From: Aureisphaera sp963669405
GTDB taxonomy: Bacteria; Bacteroidota; Bacteroidia; Flavobacteriales; Flavobacteriaceae
NCBI GenBank assembly: GCA_963669405.2
Contig: CAXXHF010000002.1
Span: 1,550,001 to 1,614,000 of the forward strand
Reading direction: 5' to 3'
Length of the DNA stretch: 64,000 nt
The notes under the pieces are model-generated. The model was not told where the DNA came from. It saw only the letters and a program-made list of their open reading frames with translations, and searched no databases. The position numbers were made by a program, and so were the translations under genes. This document shows positions 51,373 through 61,015 of this stretch, piece after piece; position 1 is the stretch's first letter, and every line of letters begins with the position of its first letter.

Positions 51373-52590
51373 ATGGCATTCAATGTTCAGGAAATACGCA
51401 ATGATTTTCCCATCCTTAAACGCGAGGTAAATGGTCATCCCTTAGTGTATTTGGACAATGCTGCCACCTCCCAAAAACCACAACAGGTTATTGATGTCAT
51501 CATGGATTATTACAGCCATTACAATGCAAATATCCATAGAGGAGTACACACGCTTTCTCAAGAAGCGACTGATGCATATGAGATTGCCAGAAAAAAAATA
51601 CAATCTCATTTCAACATAAAACATACTCAAGAAGTTATTCTTACCTCCGGAACTACTCATGGAATTAACTTAGTAGCAAATGGGTTTTCTTCTTTTTTGA
51701 AAAAAGGTGATGAAATCATTGTTTCTGCCATGGAACACCATTCCAATATTGTCCCTTGGCAAATGTTATGTGAAAGGACAGAAGCTACTCTTAAGGTAAT
51801 ACCTATTGATAAAAATGGTAACCTAGTATTTTCAGCTTACGAAAAATTACTTTCACCTGCTACAAAACTCGTTTTTGTAAACCATATTTCCAATGCACTA
51901 GGAACCATTAATCCCATCAGAGAGATCATTGAAAAAGCTCATGCTGTGGGGGCGGCTGTACTTATAGATGGTGCACAATCTTGTTCTCACATAAGACCAG
52001 ATCTACAAGCATTAGATTGTGATTTTTATGTGACTTCGGCCCATAAAATGTGTGGTCCTACTGGAGTTGGGATGCTATATGGCAAATTAGATTGGCTCCA
52101 TAAACTTCCTCCCTATCAAGGAGGTGGTGAAATGATTAAAGAGGTAACCTTCGAAAAAACCACCTATGCAGATTTACCTCATAAATTTGAAGCAGGGACT
52201 CCAAATATTGTTGGAGGTATAGGATTTGGTGCTGCTTTAGATTACCTAAACGCCATTGGCTTTGACGCCATTACTCAACATGAGAATGAGCTTCTTAACT
52301 ATGCAACAGAAGAATTACTGAAAATAGATGATCTTATCATTTATGGTACAGGACCTGAAAAGACTTCGGTCATCTCTTTTAATATAGAAGGAATTCATCC
52401 ATATGACATTGGCACTATCGTTGATAAATTAGGAATAGCAGTACGAACTGGACATCATTGCGCACAGCCCATTATGGATTTTTATAATATTCCTGGTACT
52501 GTACGTGCCTCGTTTGCCTTTTATAATACCAAAGAAGAAGTAGACAAATTAGTGAGTGCCGTAAAAAAGGCAAAAATGATGTTGAGTTAA
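51373..52590 (+). CDS. sufS: cysteine desulfurase SufS
   Basis: A 405-residue PLP enzyme, class II cysteine desulfurase, which takes sulfur from cysteine and passes it to SufE. It has YLDNAATSQKP near the N-terminus, TSGTTHGINLVANGF, AMEHHSNIVPWQML, the PLP-binding Lys in TSAHKMCGPTGVGMLYG and the catalytic Cys in AVRTGHHCAQPIMDFY. Normal length. Confidence 0.96.
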   Translation: MAFNVQEIRNDFPILKREVNGHPLVYLDNAATSQKPQQVIDVIMDYYSHYNANIHRGVHTLSQEATDAYEIARKKIQSHFNIKHTQEVILTSGTTHGINLVANGFSSFLKKGDEIIVSAMEHHSNIVPWQMLCERTEATLKVIPIDKNGNLVFSAYEKLLSPATKLVFVNHISNALGTINPIREIIEKAHAVGAAVLIDGAQSCSHIRPDLQALDCDFYVTSAHKMCGPTGVGMLYGKLDWLHKLPPYQGGGEMIKEVTFEKTTYADLPHKFEAGTPNIVGGIGFGAALDYLNAIGFDAITQHENELLNYATEELLKIDDLIIYGTGPEKTSVISFNIEGIHPYDIGTIVDKLGIAVRTGHHCAQPIMDFYNIPGTVRASFAFYNTKEEVDKLVSAVKKAKMMLS

Positions 52591-52597
52591 GGCTTTC

Positions 52598-52605
52598 TAT
52601 ATTTG
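52598..52605 (+). promoter_or_regulatory. -7 box match before the META-domain gene
   Basis: TATATTTG, identical to the suf operon box, lies 8 bases after the sufS stop and 38 before the next ATG. The nearest TTG is only 13 bases upstream, so it may be a weak or chance match. Confidence 0.25.
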
Positions 52606-52642
52606 TTTATCTTAGAGTAACAAAACACAAAACCACAACATT

Positions 52643-53077
52643 ATGAGAACATTACTAGTAATCCTTTTAAGTGCAGTTTTTTTTAGTAGCTGCGATGAGA
52701 CAAAAAAAGTAATTGACGTGGCGGGAAATGTACATTTAACAGGTAATTATACCATTACGCATCTTGGAGGCTCCCCTATTTCAGAAAATGCCCCAACCAT
52801 CACTTTTGTAGCATTAGACAAAACCATTCGTGGAAATACAGGTTGCAACAATTTCTTCGGAAGTTATGTTTTGGATTTATATGCCTTATCATTTAGTGAT
52901 ATTGGAAGTACTGAAATGGCATGCGAACAACCTATTATGGATATAGAAAACACTTTTCTGAATGCCTTGAGAAATACGGGGTCATATGATTTGGAAAACA
53001 GTATGCTTACCCTCTATGCTAAAACCGATAGAAGTGAATTATTAATTGCTAGAAAAGAACGAAATGATGGAAACTAG
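52643..53077 (+). CDS. META-domain (HslJ-like) lipoprotein
   Basis: A 144-residue lipoprotein (VFFSSC, Cys17, then DETKKV) with a META/HslJ-type domain: GNYTITHLGGSPISENAPTI, FVALDKTIRGNTGCNNFFGSY, LSFSDIGSTEMACEQP and MDIENTFLNAL. Cysteines in NTGCNNF and MACEQP are conserved in the family. HslJ proteins are linked to novobiocin resistance and heat shock in E. coli, but the biochemical role is unknown. The end overlaps the sufE start by 14 bases, so the two are co-translated. Confidence 0.85.
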   Translation: MRTLLVILLSAVFFSSCDETKKVIDVAGNVHLTGNYTITHLGGSPISENAPTITFVALDKTIRGNTGCNNFFGSYVLDLYALSFSDIGSTEMACEQPIMDIENTFLNALRNTGSYDLENSMLTLYAKTDRSELLIARKERNDGN

Positions 53078-53498
53078 GCCCATAAAAGCCTTACAAGAAG
53101 AGTTAATTGATGAATTCTCATTGTTTGATGATTGGATGGACAAGTATGAACATCTTATCGAGTTGGGAAAAAGCTTACCCCTAATTGACCCTGCATTTAA
53201 AACAGATGACAAACTCATTAAAGGATGTCAAAGTAAAGTATGGTTACACTCCCAATTAGAAAATGACCATGTAGTTTTTACAGCAGACAGTGATGCCATT
53301 ATTACCAAAGGGATTATTGCAGTACTCATCCGTGTCTTTTCTCATCAAACCCCCGAAAGTATTATGAATTCTGACACCTCATTCATTGATGAGATTGGAT
53401 TGAAAGAACATCTTTCTCCTACGCGAGCCAATGGATTGGTATCCATGATAAAGCAGATGAAATTGTATGCAGTTGCCTATCAGGCACAACTTAAATAA
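53064..53498 (+). CDS. sufE: SufE family sulfur acceptor
   Basis: About 144 residues from the ATG at 53064 or 53067 (MMETRPIKALQEELIDEF). The active Cys is in DDKLIKGCQSKVWL, followed by AIITKGIIAVLIRVFSHQTP. SufE takes sulfur from SufS and gives it to SufB. It overlaps the META lipoprotein and is followed by the DUF59 gene after 6 bases, so it stays within the SUF operon. Confidence 0.93.
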   Translation: MMETRPIKALQEELIDEFSLFDDWMDKYEHLIELGKSLPLIDPAFKTDDKLIKGCQSKVWLHSQLENDHVVFTADSDAIITKGIIAVLIRVFSHQTPESIMNSDTSFIDEIGLKEHLSPTRANGLVSMIKQMKLYAVAYQAQLK

Positions 53499-53504
53499 AA
53501 ACCT

Positions 53505-53828
53505 ATGAGTACCGAAATAGATATTACCGAATTAGGTGAAAAAATAGTAAAGGTTCTAAAAACCATTTATGACCCCGAAATACCTGTAGACATCTACGAA
53601 TTAGGACTAATCTACGATGTGTTTGTAAATGAGGACCAAGAAGTAAAAGTACTTATGACACTTACTACCCCCAACTGCCCTGTAGCAGAAACATTGCCCT
53701 TGGAAGTAGAAGACAAAGTGAAAAGCATAAAGTTGGTGAAAGATGCCGAAGTGGAAATTACATTCGATCCCCCTTGGAGCCAAGATCTTATGAGTGAAGA
53801 GGCCAAATTAGAACTGGGGATGTTGTAA
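53505..53828 (+). CDS. DUF59/MIP18 family Fe-S assembly protein (SufT-like)
   Basis: A 107-residue protein with IYDPEIPVDIYELGLIYDV, LMTLTTPNCPVAETLP with the conserved Cys, and ITFDPPWSQDLMSEEAKLELGM, written here in outline. DUF59 proteins help mature iron-sulfur proteins and are commonly found in Gram-negative SUF operons. Cytoplasmic. Normal length. Confidence 0.92.
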   Translation: MSTEIDITELGEKIVKVLKTIYDPEIPVDIYELGLIYDVFVNEDQEVKVLMTLTTPNCPVAETLPLEVEDKVKSIKLVKDAEVEITFDPPWSQDLMSEEAKLELGML

Positions 53829-53864
53829 TTGTTATAGTTATAAAATTTGCACACCCAAATATGT

Positions 53865-54374
53865 ATGGAAAAAGAAATCGTAAATAGAGTTGCCAATAGC
53901 CCACTTGTAACTATTGACTTGGAGGATTTTTATCCTGATGGATCAAGGATGCAGTTGGATGTTAGCTCATGGCTATACGAAGGTCTCATTCTACGTGAAA
54001 AAGAATACAGGGAACATATCCAGAATCATAATTGGGCCCAATATAAAGATGCTTTTGTAGCCATTCATTGTGCTACAGACGCCATTATTCCAGGCTGGGC
54101 GTTTTTACTCGTTTCCATTCAACTAAATGGTGTTGCATCCAAAGTTCATGTTGGAAACCTTCAGGATTTAGAATCTGCCATCTATTCTGATATCATTTCG
54201 AATATAGATATTAGTGAATATCAAGACAAACCCATCATTATTAAAGGATGTACCAATAAAAATATTCCAGAAAATGCATATGTGCAATTAGCCCAGCGTT
54301 TGCAGCCCATTGCCAAAAGCATTCTATATGGAGAAGCCTGTTCTTCGGTTCCTTTGTATAAAAGAAAAAAGTAA
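53865..54374 (+). CDS. DUF2480 family protein
   Basis: About 169 residues from the ATG at 53865 (MEKEIVNRVANSPLVTIDLEDF). A TTG six codons upstream is unlikely. It contains GLILREKEYREHIQNHNWAQY, CATDAIIPGWAFLLVSIQL and IIIKGCTNKNIPENAYVQLA, the pattern of DUF2480, a family of unknown function limited to Bacteroidota and often next to the SUF genes. No signal or membrane segment, so cytoplasmic. A role in iron-sulfur biology is only suggested by position. Confidence 0.85.
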   Translation: MEKEIVNRVANSPLVTIDLEDFYPDGSRMQLDVSSWLYEGLILREKEYREHIQNHNWAQYKDAFVAIHCATDAIIPGWAFLLVSIQLNGVASKVHVGNLQDLESAIYSDIISNIDISEYQDKPIIIKGCTNKNIPENAYVQLAQRLQPIAKSILYGEACSSVPLYKRKK

Positions 54375-54429
54375 ATTGTCGTTTTTTCCCGCGCTTTAAT
54401 CGAAAGCATCATCTTTTGAAAGACTTCTA

Positions 54430-54462
54430 TTTGTCTTACCCAAAGAAGAAATACTAATTTTG
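54430..54462 (+). promoter_or_regulatory. promoter of the DUF3078 gene
   Basis: TTTG (54430-54433), 21 bases, then TAATTTTG (54455-54462), a full match to TAnnTTTG. The ATG is 24 bases downstream. This is one of the two best promoters in the window. Confidence 0.75.
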
Positions 54463-54485
54463 CATTTCAAACTAAACTCGATAAC

Positions 54486-55409
54486 ATGAAAAAACTTTTG
54501 TTAGTATCCGTACTATTCATCGCTCCTTTTATGGTATTTGCTCAAGATGCTGCCCCCGAAGAAGAAGGTCCAAAAGATGGATGGACCCGCGCCGGAAACA
54601 TTTCTTTATTGTTTAGCCAAGCTGCATTTAATGCAGAATGGACAGGGGGAGGAACTTCCAACTATGCAGTGAATGCTACCTTAGGATATGATTTTAATTA
54701 CAGAAAAGGTAAATTAACTTGGGATAACCGAATCATGGCTGATTATGGTATCACTAAAACCAAGGATCAGGAATTTACAAGAAAAACCAACGACCGTTTG
54801 GAATTGAACTCCATCTTAGGGCGTCAAATCAATGAAAGCCTTTGGTATTACTCTTTCTTTGTAAACTTCAGAACCCAATTTACTTCTGGTTATAATTTTG
54901 GAACCGATGAAAATGGAAATGAGATTCGCACCGAGTTCACTAAGTTTCTTTCCCCAGGATACCTTCAAGCAGGTCCTGGTTTCTTATGGAAAAAAAGTGA
55001 CAACCTAAAAGTGAACATTGCTCCAGCTACAGCACGATTAATTTTTGTAAGTAGTGATTTCACCAATGTTGGAAATGACCAAGCTACTATTGATGCTTTT
55101 AATGATGCAGGAGGCTACTTTGGAGTAGAGGCCAATGAAAGTACCCGTTTCGAATTTGGTGCTTCTTTAGGAGCTTATGCCAAATTTGACCTTATGGAAA
55201 ACATTTCCTTGGAAAACATCCTGAACTTATATAGCAACTACTTGGAAGATCCCCAAAATGTAGATCTGGATTACACTATGAATTTAGTGATGAAAGTGAA
55301 CAAATGGATAACAGCCAATGCTACTTTCCAAGCTATTTATGATGACAATGCTGTAAAAGCCTTCCAAATTCGTGAAGCGCTAGGAATAGGAGTAACTTTA
55401 GGGCTCTAA
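54486..55409 (+). CDS. DUF3078 family outer-membrane protein
   Basis: A 307-residue protein with a signal peptide (MKKLLLVSVLFIAPFMVFAQ) and an opening typical of DUF3078: DGWTRAGNISLLFSQAAFNAEW, TGGGTSNYAVNATLGYDFNY and DNRIMADYGITKT, then LGRQINESLWYYSFFVNFRTQF. Amphipathic strands run to the end, consistent with a small beta barrel. The function is unknown. It has its own promoter and a terminator shared with hflX. Confidence 0.88.
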   Translation: MKKLLLVSVLFIAPFMVFAQDAAPEEEGPKDGWTRAGNISLLFSQAAFNAEWTGGGTSNYAVNATLGYDFNYRKGKLTWDNRIMADYGITKTKDQEFTRKTNDRLELNSILGRQINESLWYYSFFVNFRTQFTSGYNFGTDENGNEIRTEFTKFLSPGYLQAGPGFLWKKSDNLKVNIAPATARLIFVSSDFTNVGNDQATIDAFNDAGGYFGVEANESTRFEFGASLGAYAKFDLMENISLENILNLYSNYLEDPQNVDLDYTMNLVMKVNKWITANATFQAIYDDNAVKAFQIREALGIGVTLGL

Positions 55410-55433
55410 AAAAATTATCAATGCATAAAAAAG

Positions 55434-55459
55434 GCCTAGCTTTCAAGCTGGGCTTTTTT
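55434..55459. terminator. bidirectional terminator
   Basis: Stem gcctagctt (55434-55442) pairs with aagctgggc (55445-55453), with one T-G pair, and is followed by a T-run that overlaps the hflX stop codon. It serves the convergent DUF3078 and hflX genes. Confidence 0.75.
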
Positions 55460-56667
55460 TATTCCTGTATGTGCTCTGGGTATAAGAAGTTATTGTAAGG
55501 GAAGCGAGTTACGTGTATGGATCGTACTTTCTCATATACTACCTTTCTAAAGGTATCTAGGTTTTCTTTGTTCAAGGCAGATATGAAAATAGCATCACTG
55601 TTTTCTCGATTCATATAGGTGTTTTTCCAATCCTGCAAAGAATAATGGGCTTTCGTTCTTTCCGTTACCAAATCATCTTCATCAATAATTTCTGGAGCAT
55701 ATGCATCAATTTTATTGAATACCATCAGCATAGGCTTATCTGTCCCATCTATCTCATCCAATATACTATTTACAGAAGCCATGTGGTCTTCAAAAGAAGG
55801 ATGAGAAATATCTACCACATGCAATAACAAATCGGCTTCTCTAACCTCATCTAACGTACTTTTGAAAGATTCTACCAACTGTGTAGGTAATTTTCTAATA
55901 AACCCTACGGTGTCACTCAATAAAAACGGGAGATTACCTATTACTACTTTACGAACAGTGGTATCTAATGTGGCAAATAATTTGTTTTCAGCAAAAACTT
56001 CACTTTTACTAATAACATTCATTAATGTAGACTTCCCTACGTTGGTATATCCAACCAATGCCACCCGAACCAGTGCACCCCGATTACCTCGTTGTACTGC
56101 CATCTGTTTGTCGATGGTTGCTAGTTTTTTCTTTAGTAAAGAAATACGGTCCCTAACAATACGGCGATCCGTTTCAATCTCGGTCTCTCCAGGCCCTCTC
56201 ATTCCAATCCCACCTCGTTGTCGTTCTAAGTGAGTCCACATACCGGCTAAACGAGGCAGCAAATATTCATACTGCGCCAATTCTACCTGAGTACGGGCAT
56301 AACTAGTTTTGGCCCGTTGGGCAAATATGTCCAAAATGAGGTTCGTCCTATCTATAATTTTACAATTTAAGATCCGCTCTATATTCTTTTGCTGAGCAGG
56401 AGAAAGCTCATCATCAAAAATGGCAGTTCCAATTTCATTCGCTTCCACAAACAGACGCACCTCTTCCAATTTCCCTGTACCAATAAAGGTTTTAGGATTG
56501 GGCATGTCCATTTTTTGCGTGAATCGGTTAAGCACTTCTCCTCCCGCAGTATAAGCAAGAAATTCTAGCTCGTCTAGATATTCCTTAGCCTTCTCCTCAT
56601 CTTGTTGTCTTGTTACCAAGCCAATGAGCACTGTTTTTTCGTATTCTATTTCTTGTTTATCTAACAT
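55459..56667 (-). CDS. hflX: GTPase HflX
   Basis: A 402-residue Obg-like GTPase. The N-terminal HflX domain includes FAQRAKTSYARTQVELAQYEY, then GIGMRGPGETEIETDRRIVRDR. The G domain has G1 GYTNVGKSTLMN, G3 DTVGFIRKLP and G4 NKID. HflX splits stalled or inactive 70S ribosomes during stress. Normal length. A TACCTTTG box on the minus strand (56692-56685) lies 17 bases before the ATG. Confidence 0.96.
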   Translation of the reverse strand: MLDKQEIEYEKTVLIGLVTRQQDEEKAKEYLDELEFLAYTAGGEVLNRFTQKMDMPNPKTFIGTGKLEEVRLFVEANEIGTAIFDDELSPAQQKNIERILNCKIIDRTNLILDIFAQRAKTSYARTQVELAQYEYLLPRLAGMWTHLERQRGGIGMRGPGETEIETDRRIVRDRISLLKKKLATIDKQMAVQRGNRGALVRVALVGYTNVGKSTLMNVISKSEVFAENKLFATLDTTVRKVVIGNLPFLLSDTVGFIRKLPTQLVESFKSTLDEVREADLLLHVVDISHPSFEDHMASVNSILDEIDGTDKPMLMVFNKIDAYAPEIIDEDDLVTERTKAHYSLQDWKNTYMNRENSDAIFISALNKENLDTFRKVVYEKVRSIHVTRFPYNNFLYPEHIQE

Positions 56668-56684
56668 AGATCATTTCAATGCCG

Positions 56685-56692
56685 CAAAGGTA
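56685..56692 (-). promoter_or_regulatory. -7 box match for hflX
   Basis: TACCTTTG on the minus strand is an exact TAnnTTTG match. The box ends 17 bases before the hflX ATG. A matching -33 is not evident. Confidence 0.4.
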
Positions 56693-56740
56693 CAAAAGTG
56701 TTTGTTGTTGAATTTTGTATTTTCGGTTCAAAATAGGCAT

Positions 56741-57700
56741 ATGCAATCTGACAATTCAAAAAAAGAAAACCACTACTCTATAGCCTTCTATAATCTTGAA
56801 AATCTCTTCGACACCACCAATGATCCAGACACACTGGATGACGATTTCACACCTCACTCTGAAAAACAGTGGGATGAAAGTCGCTATCAAAAAAAATTAA
56901 AGAAAATAGGTCGTGTTATTTCCGATATTGGTTACGAAGATATTGGTTATCCACCGGCTTTACTCGGATTAGCTGAGGTTGAAAATGCTTCTGTTTTGAA
57001 AGACCTCATTGCCTCTAAATTCCTCAAGAAAAAGGGCTACGATTTTGTTCACTTCGATTCTTCAGATGAAAGAGGAATCGATACTGCACTATTATATCGA
57101 AAAGAATTGTTTTCAGTCACCTATAAAGAATCTTATACCGTATATCTCACCGATGAATTTGGTGAGCGTGATTATACACGGGATGTCCTTTATGTAAAAG
57201 GTGTTTTAAATGAACAGACTGTACACATTTTGGTAAACCACTGGCCTTCTAGGAGAAAAGGAACCCAAGAAACGGCTCACAAACGTATTGCTGCTTCCAA
57301 AAAGAATCTGGAGATCATAGCCGAAATACGCAATGAAGATCCTAATGCCCGAATTCTAGTCATGGGAGATTTTAATGACGATCCAGATAGTGAAAGCGTT
57401 AAAATCCTTGTGTCAGATGGTTTATACAATCCCATGGAAGTACTACTTACTAAATATGAAGGCTCTTTAAAACACCGAGAAGATTGGCATGTCTTTGACC
57501 AGATCATTATTTCCCATAATTTTTTGAAAGGTCATGAAAATCCATTTCGTTTTTTAGAAGCTTCCATTTATAATCCCAAAGAGATTCAGGAATACAAAGG
57601 AAAGTACAAAGGGATGCCATTTCGCACCTACGCTGGAAAAAAATATTTAGGGGGTTACAGCGACCATTTTCCCGTATATGGGATTTTTCAAATAAATTAA
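56741..57700 (+). CDS. endonuclease/exonuclease/phosphatase family protein
   Basis: About 319 residues from the ATG at 56741 (MQSDNSKKENHYSIAFYNLEN). The frame extends upstream to 56624, but that part is antisense to hflX. The EEP fold is clear: IAFYNLENLFDT, LLGLAEVEN with the metal Glu, VLVNHWPSRRKGTQETAHKR (outline), VMGDFNDDPDSE and YSDHFPVYGIF with the catalytic Asp-His. No signal peptide. The substrate is unknown; DNA, RNA, lipid or nucleotide phosphates are all possible in this superfamily. Confidence 0.85.
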   Translation: MQSDNSKKENHYSIAFYNLENLFDTTNDPDTLDDDFTPHSEKQWDESRYQKKLKKIGRVISDIGYEDIGYPPALLGLAEVENASVLKDLIASKFLKKKGYDFVHFDSSDERGIDTALLYRKELFSVTYKESYTVYLTDEFGERDYTRDVLYVKGVLNEQTVHILVNHWPSRRKGTQETAHKRIAASKKNLEIIAEIRNEDPNARILVMGDFNDDPDSESVKILVSDGLYNPMEVLLTKYEGSLKHREDWHVFDQIIISHNFLKGHENPFRFLEASIYNPKEIQEYKGKYKGMPFRTYAGKKYLGGYSDHFPVYGIFQIN

Positions 57701-57775
57701 CATTTGTGAAAAAAATTATAGGATTTTATCCTAAAATTCTCACTTTTTGTCTAAAAAGATAAAGTATTCTGGCAG

Positions 57776-57783
57776 TATCTTTG
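57776..57783 (+). promoter_or_regulatory. -7 box match before the T9SS type B gene
   Basis: TATCTTTG matches TAnnTTTG exactly, 41 bases before the ATG at 57825. The closest TTTG (57746-57749) is 26 bases upstream, longer than usual. It lies inside a possible longer reading frame, which supports the later start. Confidence 0.4.
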
Positions 57784-57824
57784 TTTTTATATATTTTAGC
57801 GAGACCAAAAAACCAAACCAAAAA

Positions 57825-60800
57825 ATGAATACACCACTACGCACTTGCGATACCAGTAGGTATTGCAATCCTAATTTATTTTTGCCCTTTCTTTTTTTAG
57901 TAACATTTCTCTCTTCAAGCCTAAACTTAAATGCTCAAGCACCCGGTTGCCCTAATGTAGATGCAGGACCAGATGTAACTGTTTCTTGTGATACCAATGG
58001 TTGTGCAGATTTGTCCGCTTCCTTTTTGGAAACTGGAGAGACCACTAGTTATGAAGTAAGTGCAATTACTTATGATCCCCCTTTCCCTTTTACAGGCTTA
58101 GCAAACCCCGTAAGTGTTGGAGAAGATGATGTCTTCTCAGAAATAATTGATCTTCCATTTGATTTCTGTTATTTCGGAGATACCTACAACCAAGTAATTA
58201 TCGGTTCCAATGGGGTTATTTCTTTCGATCTTACAAACGCAGGAGACTTTTGTGATTTTAGCTTAGGAGATGGAGAAACAATCCCTACAACTGTATACCA
58301 TCCAAATGCAATTATGCTATACCATGATATAGACCCTAGATTTGGGAATGCAGAAATAGGGTTTGAAGTCCTAGGAGAAGCACCATGTAGAACACTAGTA
58401 GTAAGTTTTGCTAATGTCCCTTACTATTTTCAAGGCACAGACTCTGGTGTTATTTCTACCTTCCAGATGGATCTTTATGAAACTACCAATGCCATTGAAT
58501 TTTATGTAGAAACGAAACCAGATCCAAACCCAATTCTTAATACCCCTATTAATGGTGGTCGAGCTGTATTGGGTATTCAAAATTCAGATGGATCCCAAGG
58601 GTTTACACCTCCAGACCGAAATACCAGTGTTTGGGAAGCTACCGAAGAAGCTTGGAGATTTACACCCAACGGTACTTCCAATATAACTTTCTCTTGGTTG
58701 GATAGCAATGGGAACGTAATAAGTGATAATCCCGACACTACCTTGTGCCCGCTTCAAACCGAAACTTATACAGCAGAAGCAGTTTATACCAACTGTAATG
58801 GAGACACCGTCACTGTAACTGATGAAGTAGAAGTCACTGTAGACGGCCTTACTTTTACTGTAGATTTAGGAGATGATCAATATTTTTGTGACACATCTTC
58901 TTATGAAATAGTTCCAGAATTGGACGGTAGTACTACAGGAGCTACCTATTTATGGAGTACAGGTGAAACGACCCCTACCATTGTGGTGTCCACAACAGAC
59001 ACCTATAGTGTAGAGGTTACCGTAGCTGGATGTACCTTAATGGATGTTGTAATGGTGACCTTCTTTACAAGTCCAGACTGTACAATCCCTACAGATTGTT
59101 CTTCTATCGATTTTGAAGAGAACTTCGGAACAGGCACTGGACGTGTATGTGATTTAGGAAATGCCACCACCACCTATGTTTGTAACGATGCTACTCAGGT
59201 AAATGATGGAGAGTACAGCATCACCAATACTTCTAATGGGTTGAACACGGGTTGGCATCCTGATATGGAAGACCATACAGAAGGAGATGTAGATGGTCGT
59301 GCTTTGTATGTAAATGCTGATTTTGCCATCGGGGAATTCTACCGAAGAACCATTACACTTACACCTAATACCGATTTCTCTTTTAGAGCCTGGATTACGA
59401 CAGTATATGATATTGATACTGGAATCTGTGGCGGAACGGGAATTCCTTCTAACGTTATCTTTAGGATAGAAGATCCTTCCGGAAACCTTATAGAAGAAAC
59501 CAATACTGGAGACATTCAAAATGAATCTGAACCTAACTGGCAAGAATTCTTTATCAACTTTAACACAGGTGTTAATACAGATATTCAACTGGTTCTTATA
59601 AACAATGCCCCAGGAGGATGTGGAAATGATCTCGCCATAGACGATATTACGTTAACTTTAGAAAATACACCTCCTGTAATTGTAGCTCCAGACGATATGA
59701 GTGCTTGTGAGGAAGATGCAGGTAGTGCTACTTTCGATCTTACCTCAGTAATAGATACTGTATTAGACGGCCAAGATCCTTCCCAATTTAACGTTACTTT
59801 CCATACGGATCAGCTTCAAGCTGAATTGGGAGTGAATGCTATAAGTTCGCCAGATTCTTATGTAAACGTAGAGAATCCCGAAACCATTTTTGTGCGTGTT
59901 GAAACTGGAAATCTTTCTACCTGTTTTAGTGTGGTTGATTTCGATTTAATAGTCGACTTAGTTCTTGATTTCCAAATCGATCTTCAATCAGCTTTCGATT
60001 TATGTAGTACAGATGGATTGCCAACCTTAGATGCTACTCCTCAAAATCCCGATGTAGATTTATCAATAGTTACGTATGAATGGACCAACGCAAGTGGTAC
60101 GGTAGTATCTACTGATGCTATCTTTACCCCAACTGCTGCAGGAAGTTATACTGTTGTTGTTACTTCTTTACCGTGTAGTATTGAAACCTTGTCAACCTCA
60201 ATTATTGTTACCGAGATTCCAACGTTAGACTTAGGAGCAGACGAAGTATTGTGTGATGGAGGTATTTTCGATATTATTCCTACCATTACGGGAGACACCA
60301 ATGGTATTAGTTATTTATGGAGCACAGGAGAAACCACTTCCTCTATTACAGTAGATGCAACGGGTACATATAGTTTAGAAATCACAGTAGGGCCATGTAC
60401 AGTTAGTGATAGTATTGACATCGTTATTAGCGACCCCATCACAGTAGAGGTAACTCCTGGTTTCAAAACATGTCCAGAAGAACCTGAAACCATTTCAGCC
60501 ACTGCCAGTGATCCTGATGCAGTCTATCAATGGTTTTTGAATGGTGACATCCTTACCGGGGAAACCAACAGCACTTTAGAATTCACAATTCCAGCGGGTA
60601 CTGTTGGAACTCAAATCTACTCGGTAGTAGCTACCCAAGGAGAATGTACAGGTGAAAATGAGGTTGCCGTTACTTTGTACGATGTTGGAAATTGTGTAAT
60701 TTCACAAGGGATCTCTCCAAACGGATCCCCTGGATTTAATGATGAATTAGATTTGGAATTCCTCTCTGATAGAACTGGAGGAATCACGAATCTTCAAATC

Positions 60801-60983
60801 TTTAACAGGTTAGGAGCTTTAGTGTTCGAAAGATCCAACTACATCAAAGAATGGGTTGGGCAAGATAAGAACGGAAACGAGTTGCCTACTGGAACCTATT
60901 TCTATGTAATAGATTTCCTGAATGAGGATCCTGTTTATGGGCCTCAGGCTACTGGATGGATTTATCTAAACAAAGAACGCTAA
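57825..60983 (+). CDS. large secreted protein with gliding-motility C-terminal domain (T9SS type B)
   Basis: About 1052 residues from the ATG at 57825. A long signal peptide (LFLPFLFLVTFLSSSLNLNAQ) is followed by a Cys-containing Asp/Thr-rich start (CPNVDAGPDVTVSC) and a lectin-like domain (about 60-300: NQVIIGSNGVISFDL, AIMLYHDIDPRFG, AVLGIQNSDGSQGF). Repeated Ig/PKD-like modules follow, with the motif YLWSTGETT seen twice (about 380 and 830). A carbohydrate-binding-like domain lies near 430-640. A CHU_C/type B sorting domain ends it (ISPNGSPGFNDELDLEFL, LQIFNRLGALVFERS, GNELPTGTYFYVIDF). It is probably a surface adhesin-like protein. First gene of a three-gene set with PorP/SprF and OmpA partners. 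Confidence 0.9.
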   Translation: MNTPLRTCDTSRYCNPNLFLPFLFLVTFLSSSLNLNAQAPGCPNVDAGPDVTVSCDTNGCADLSASFLETGETTSYEVSAITYDPPFPFTGLANPVSVGEDDVFSEIIDLPFDFCYFGDTYNQVIIGSNGVISFDLTNAGDFCDFSLGDGETIPTTVYHPNAIMLYHDIDPRFGNAEIGFEVLGEAPCRTLVVSFANVPYYFQGTDSGVISTFQMDLYETTNAIEFYVETKPDPNPILNTPINGGRAVLGIQNSDGSQGFTPPDRNTSVWEATEEAWRFTPNGTSNITFSWLDSNGNVISDNPDTTLCPLQTETYTAEAVYTNCNGDTVTVTDEVEVTVDGLTFTVDLGDDQYFCDTSSYEIVPELDGSTTGATYLWSTGETTPTIVVSTTDTYSVEVTVAGCTLMDVVMVTFFTSPDCTIPTDCSSIDFEENFGTGTGRVCDLGNATTTYVCNDATQVNDGEYSITNTSNGLNTGWHPDMEDHTEGDVDGRALYVNADFAIGEFYRRTITLTPNTDFSFRAWITTVYDIDTGICGGTGIPSNVIFRIEDPSGNLIEETNTGDIQNESEPNWQEFFINFNTGVNTDIQLVLINNAPGGCGNDLAIDDITLTLENTPPVIVAPDDMSACEEDAGSATFDLTSVIDTVLDGQDPSQFNVTFHTDQLQAELGVNAISSPDSYVNVENPETIFVRVETGNLSTCFSVVDFDLIVDLVLDFQIDLQSAFDLCSTDGLPTLDATPQNPDVDLSIVTYEWTNASGTVVSTDAIFTPTAAGSYTVVVTSLPCSIETLSTSIIVTEIPTLDLGADEVLCDGGIFDIIPTITGDTNGISYLWSTGETTSSITVDATGTYSLEITVGPCTVSDSIDIVISDPITVEVTPGFKTCPEEPETISATASDPDAVYQWFLNGDILTGETNSTLEFTIPAGTVGTQIYSVVATQGECTGENEVAVTLYDVGNCVISQGISPNGSPGFNDELDLEFLSDRTGGITNLQIFNRLGALVFERSNYIKEWVGQDKNGNELPTGTYFYVIDFLNEDPVYGPQATGWIYLNKER

Positions 60984-61015
60984 CAAACACCTGCTAACCG
61001 AAAATAATATTCAAC

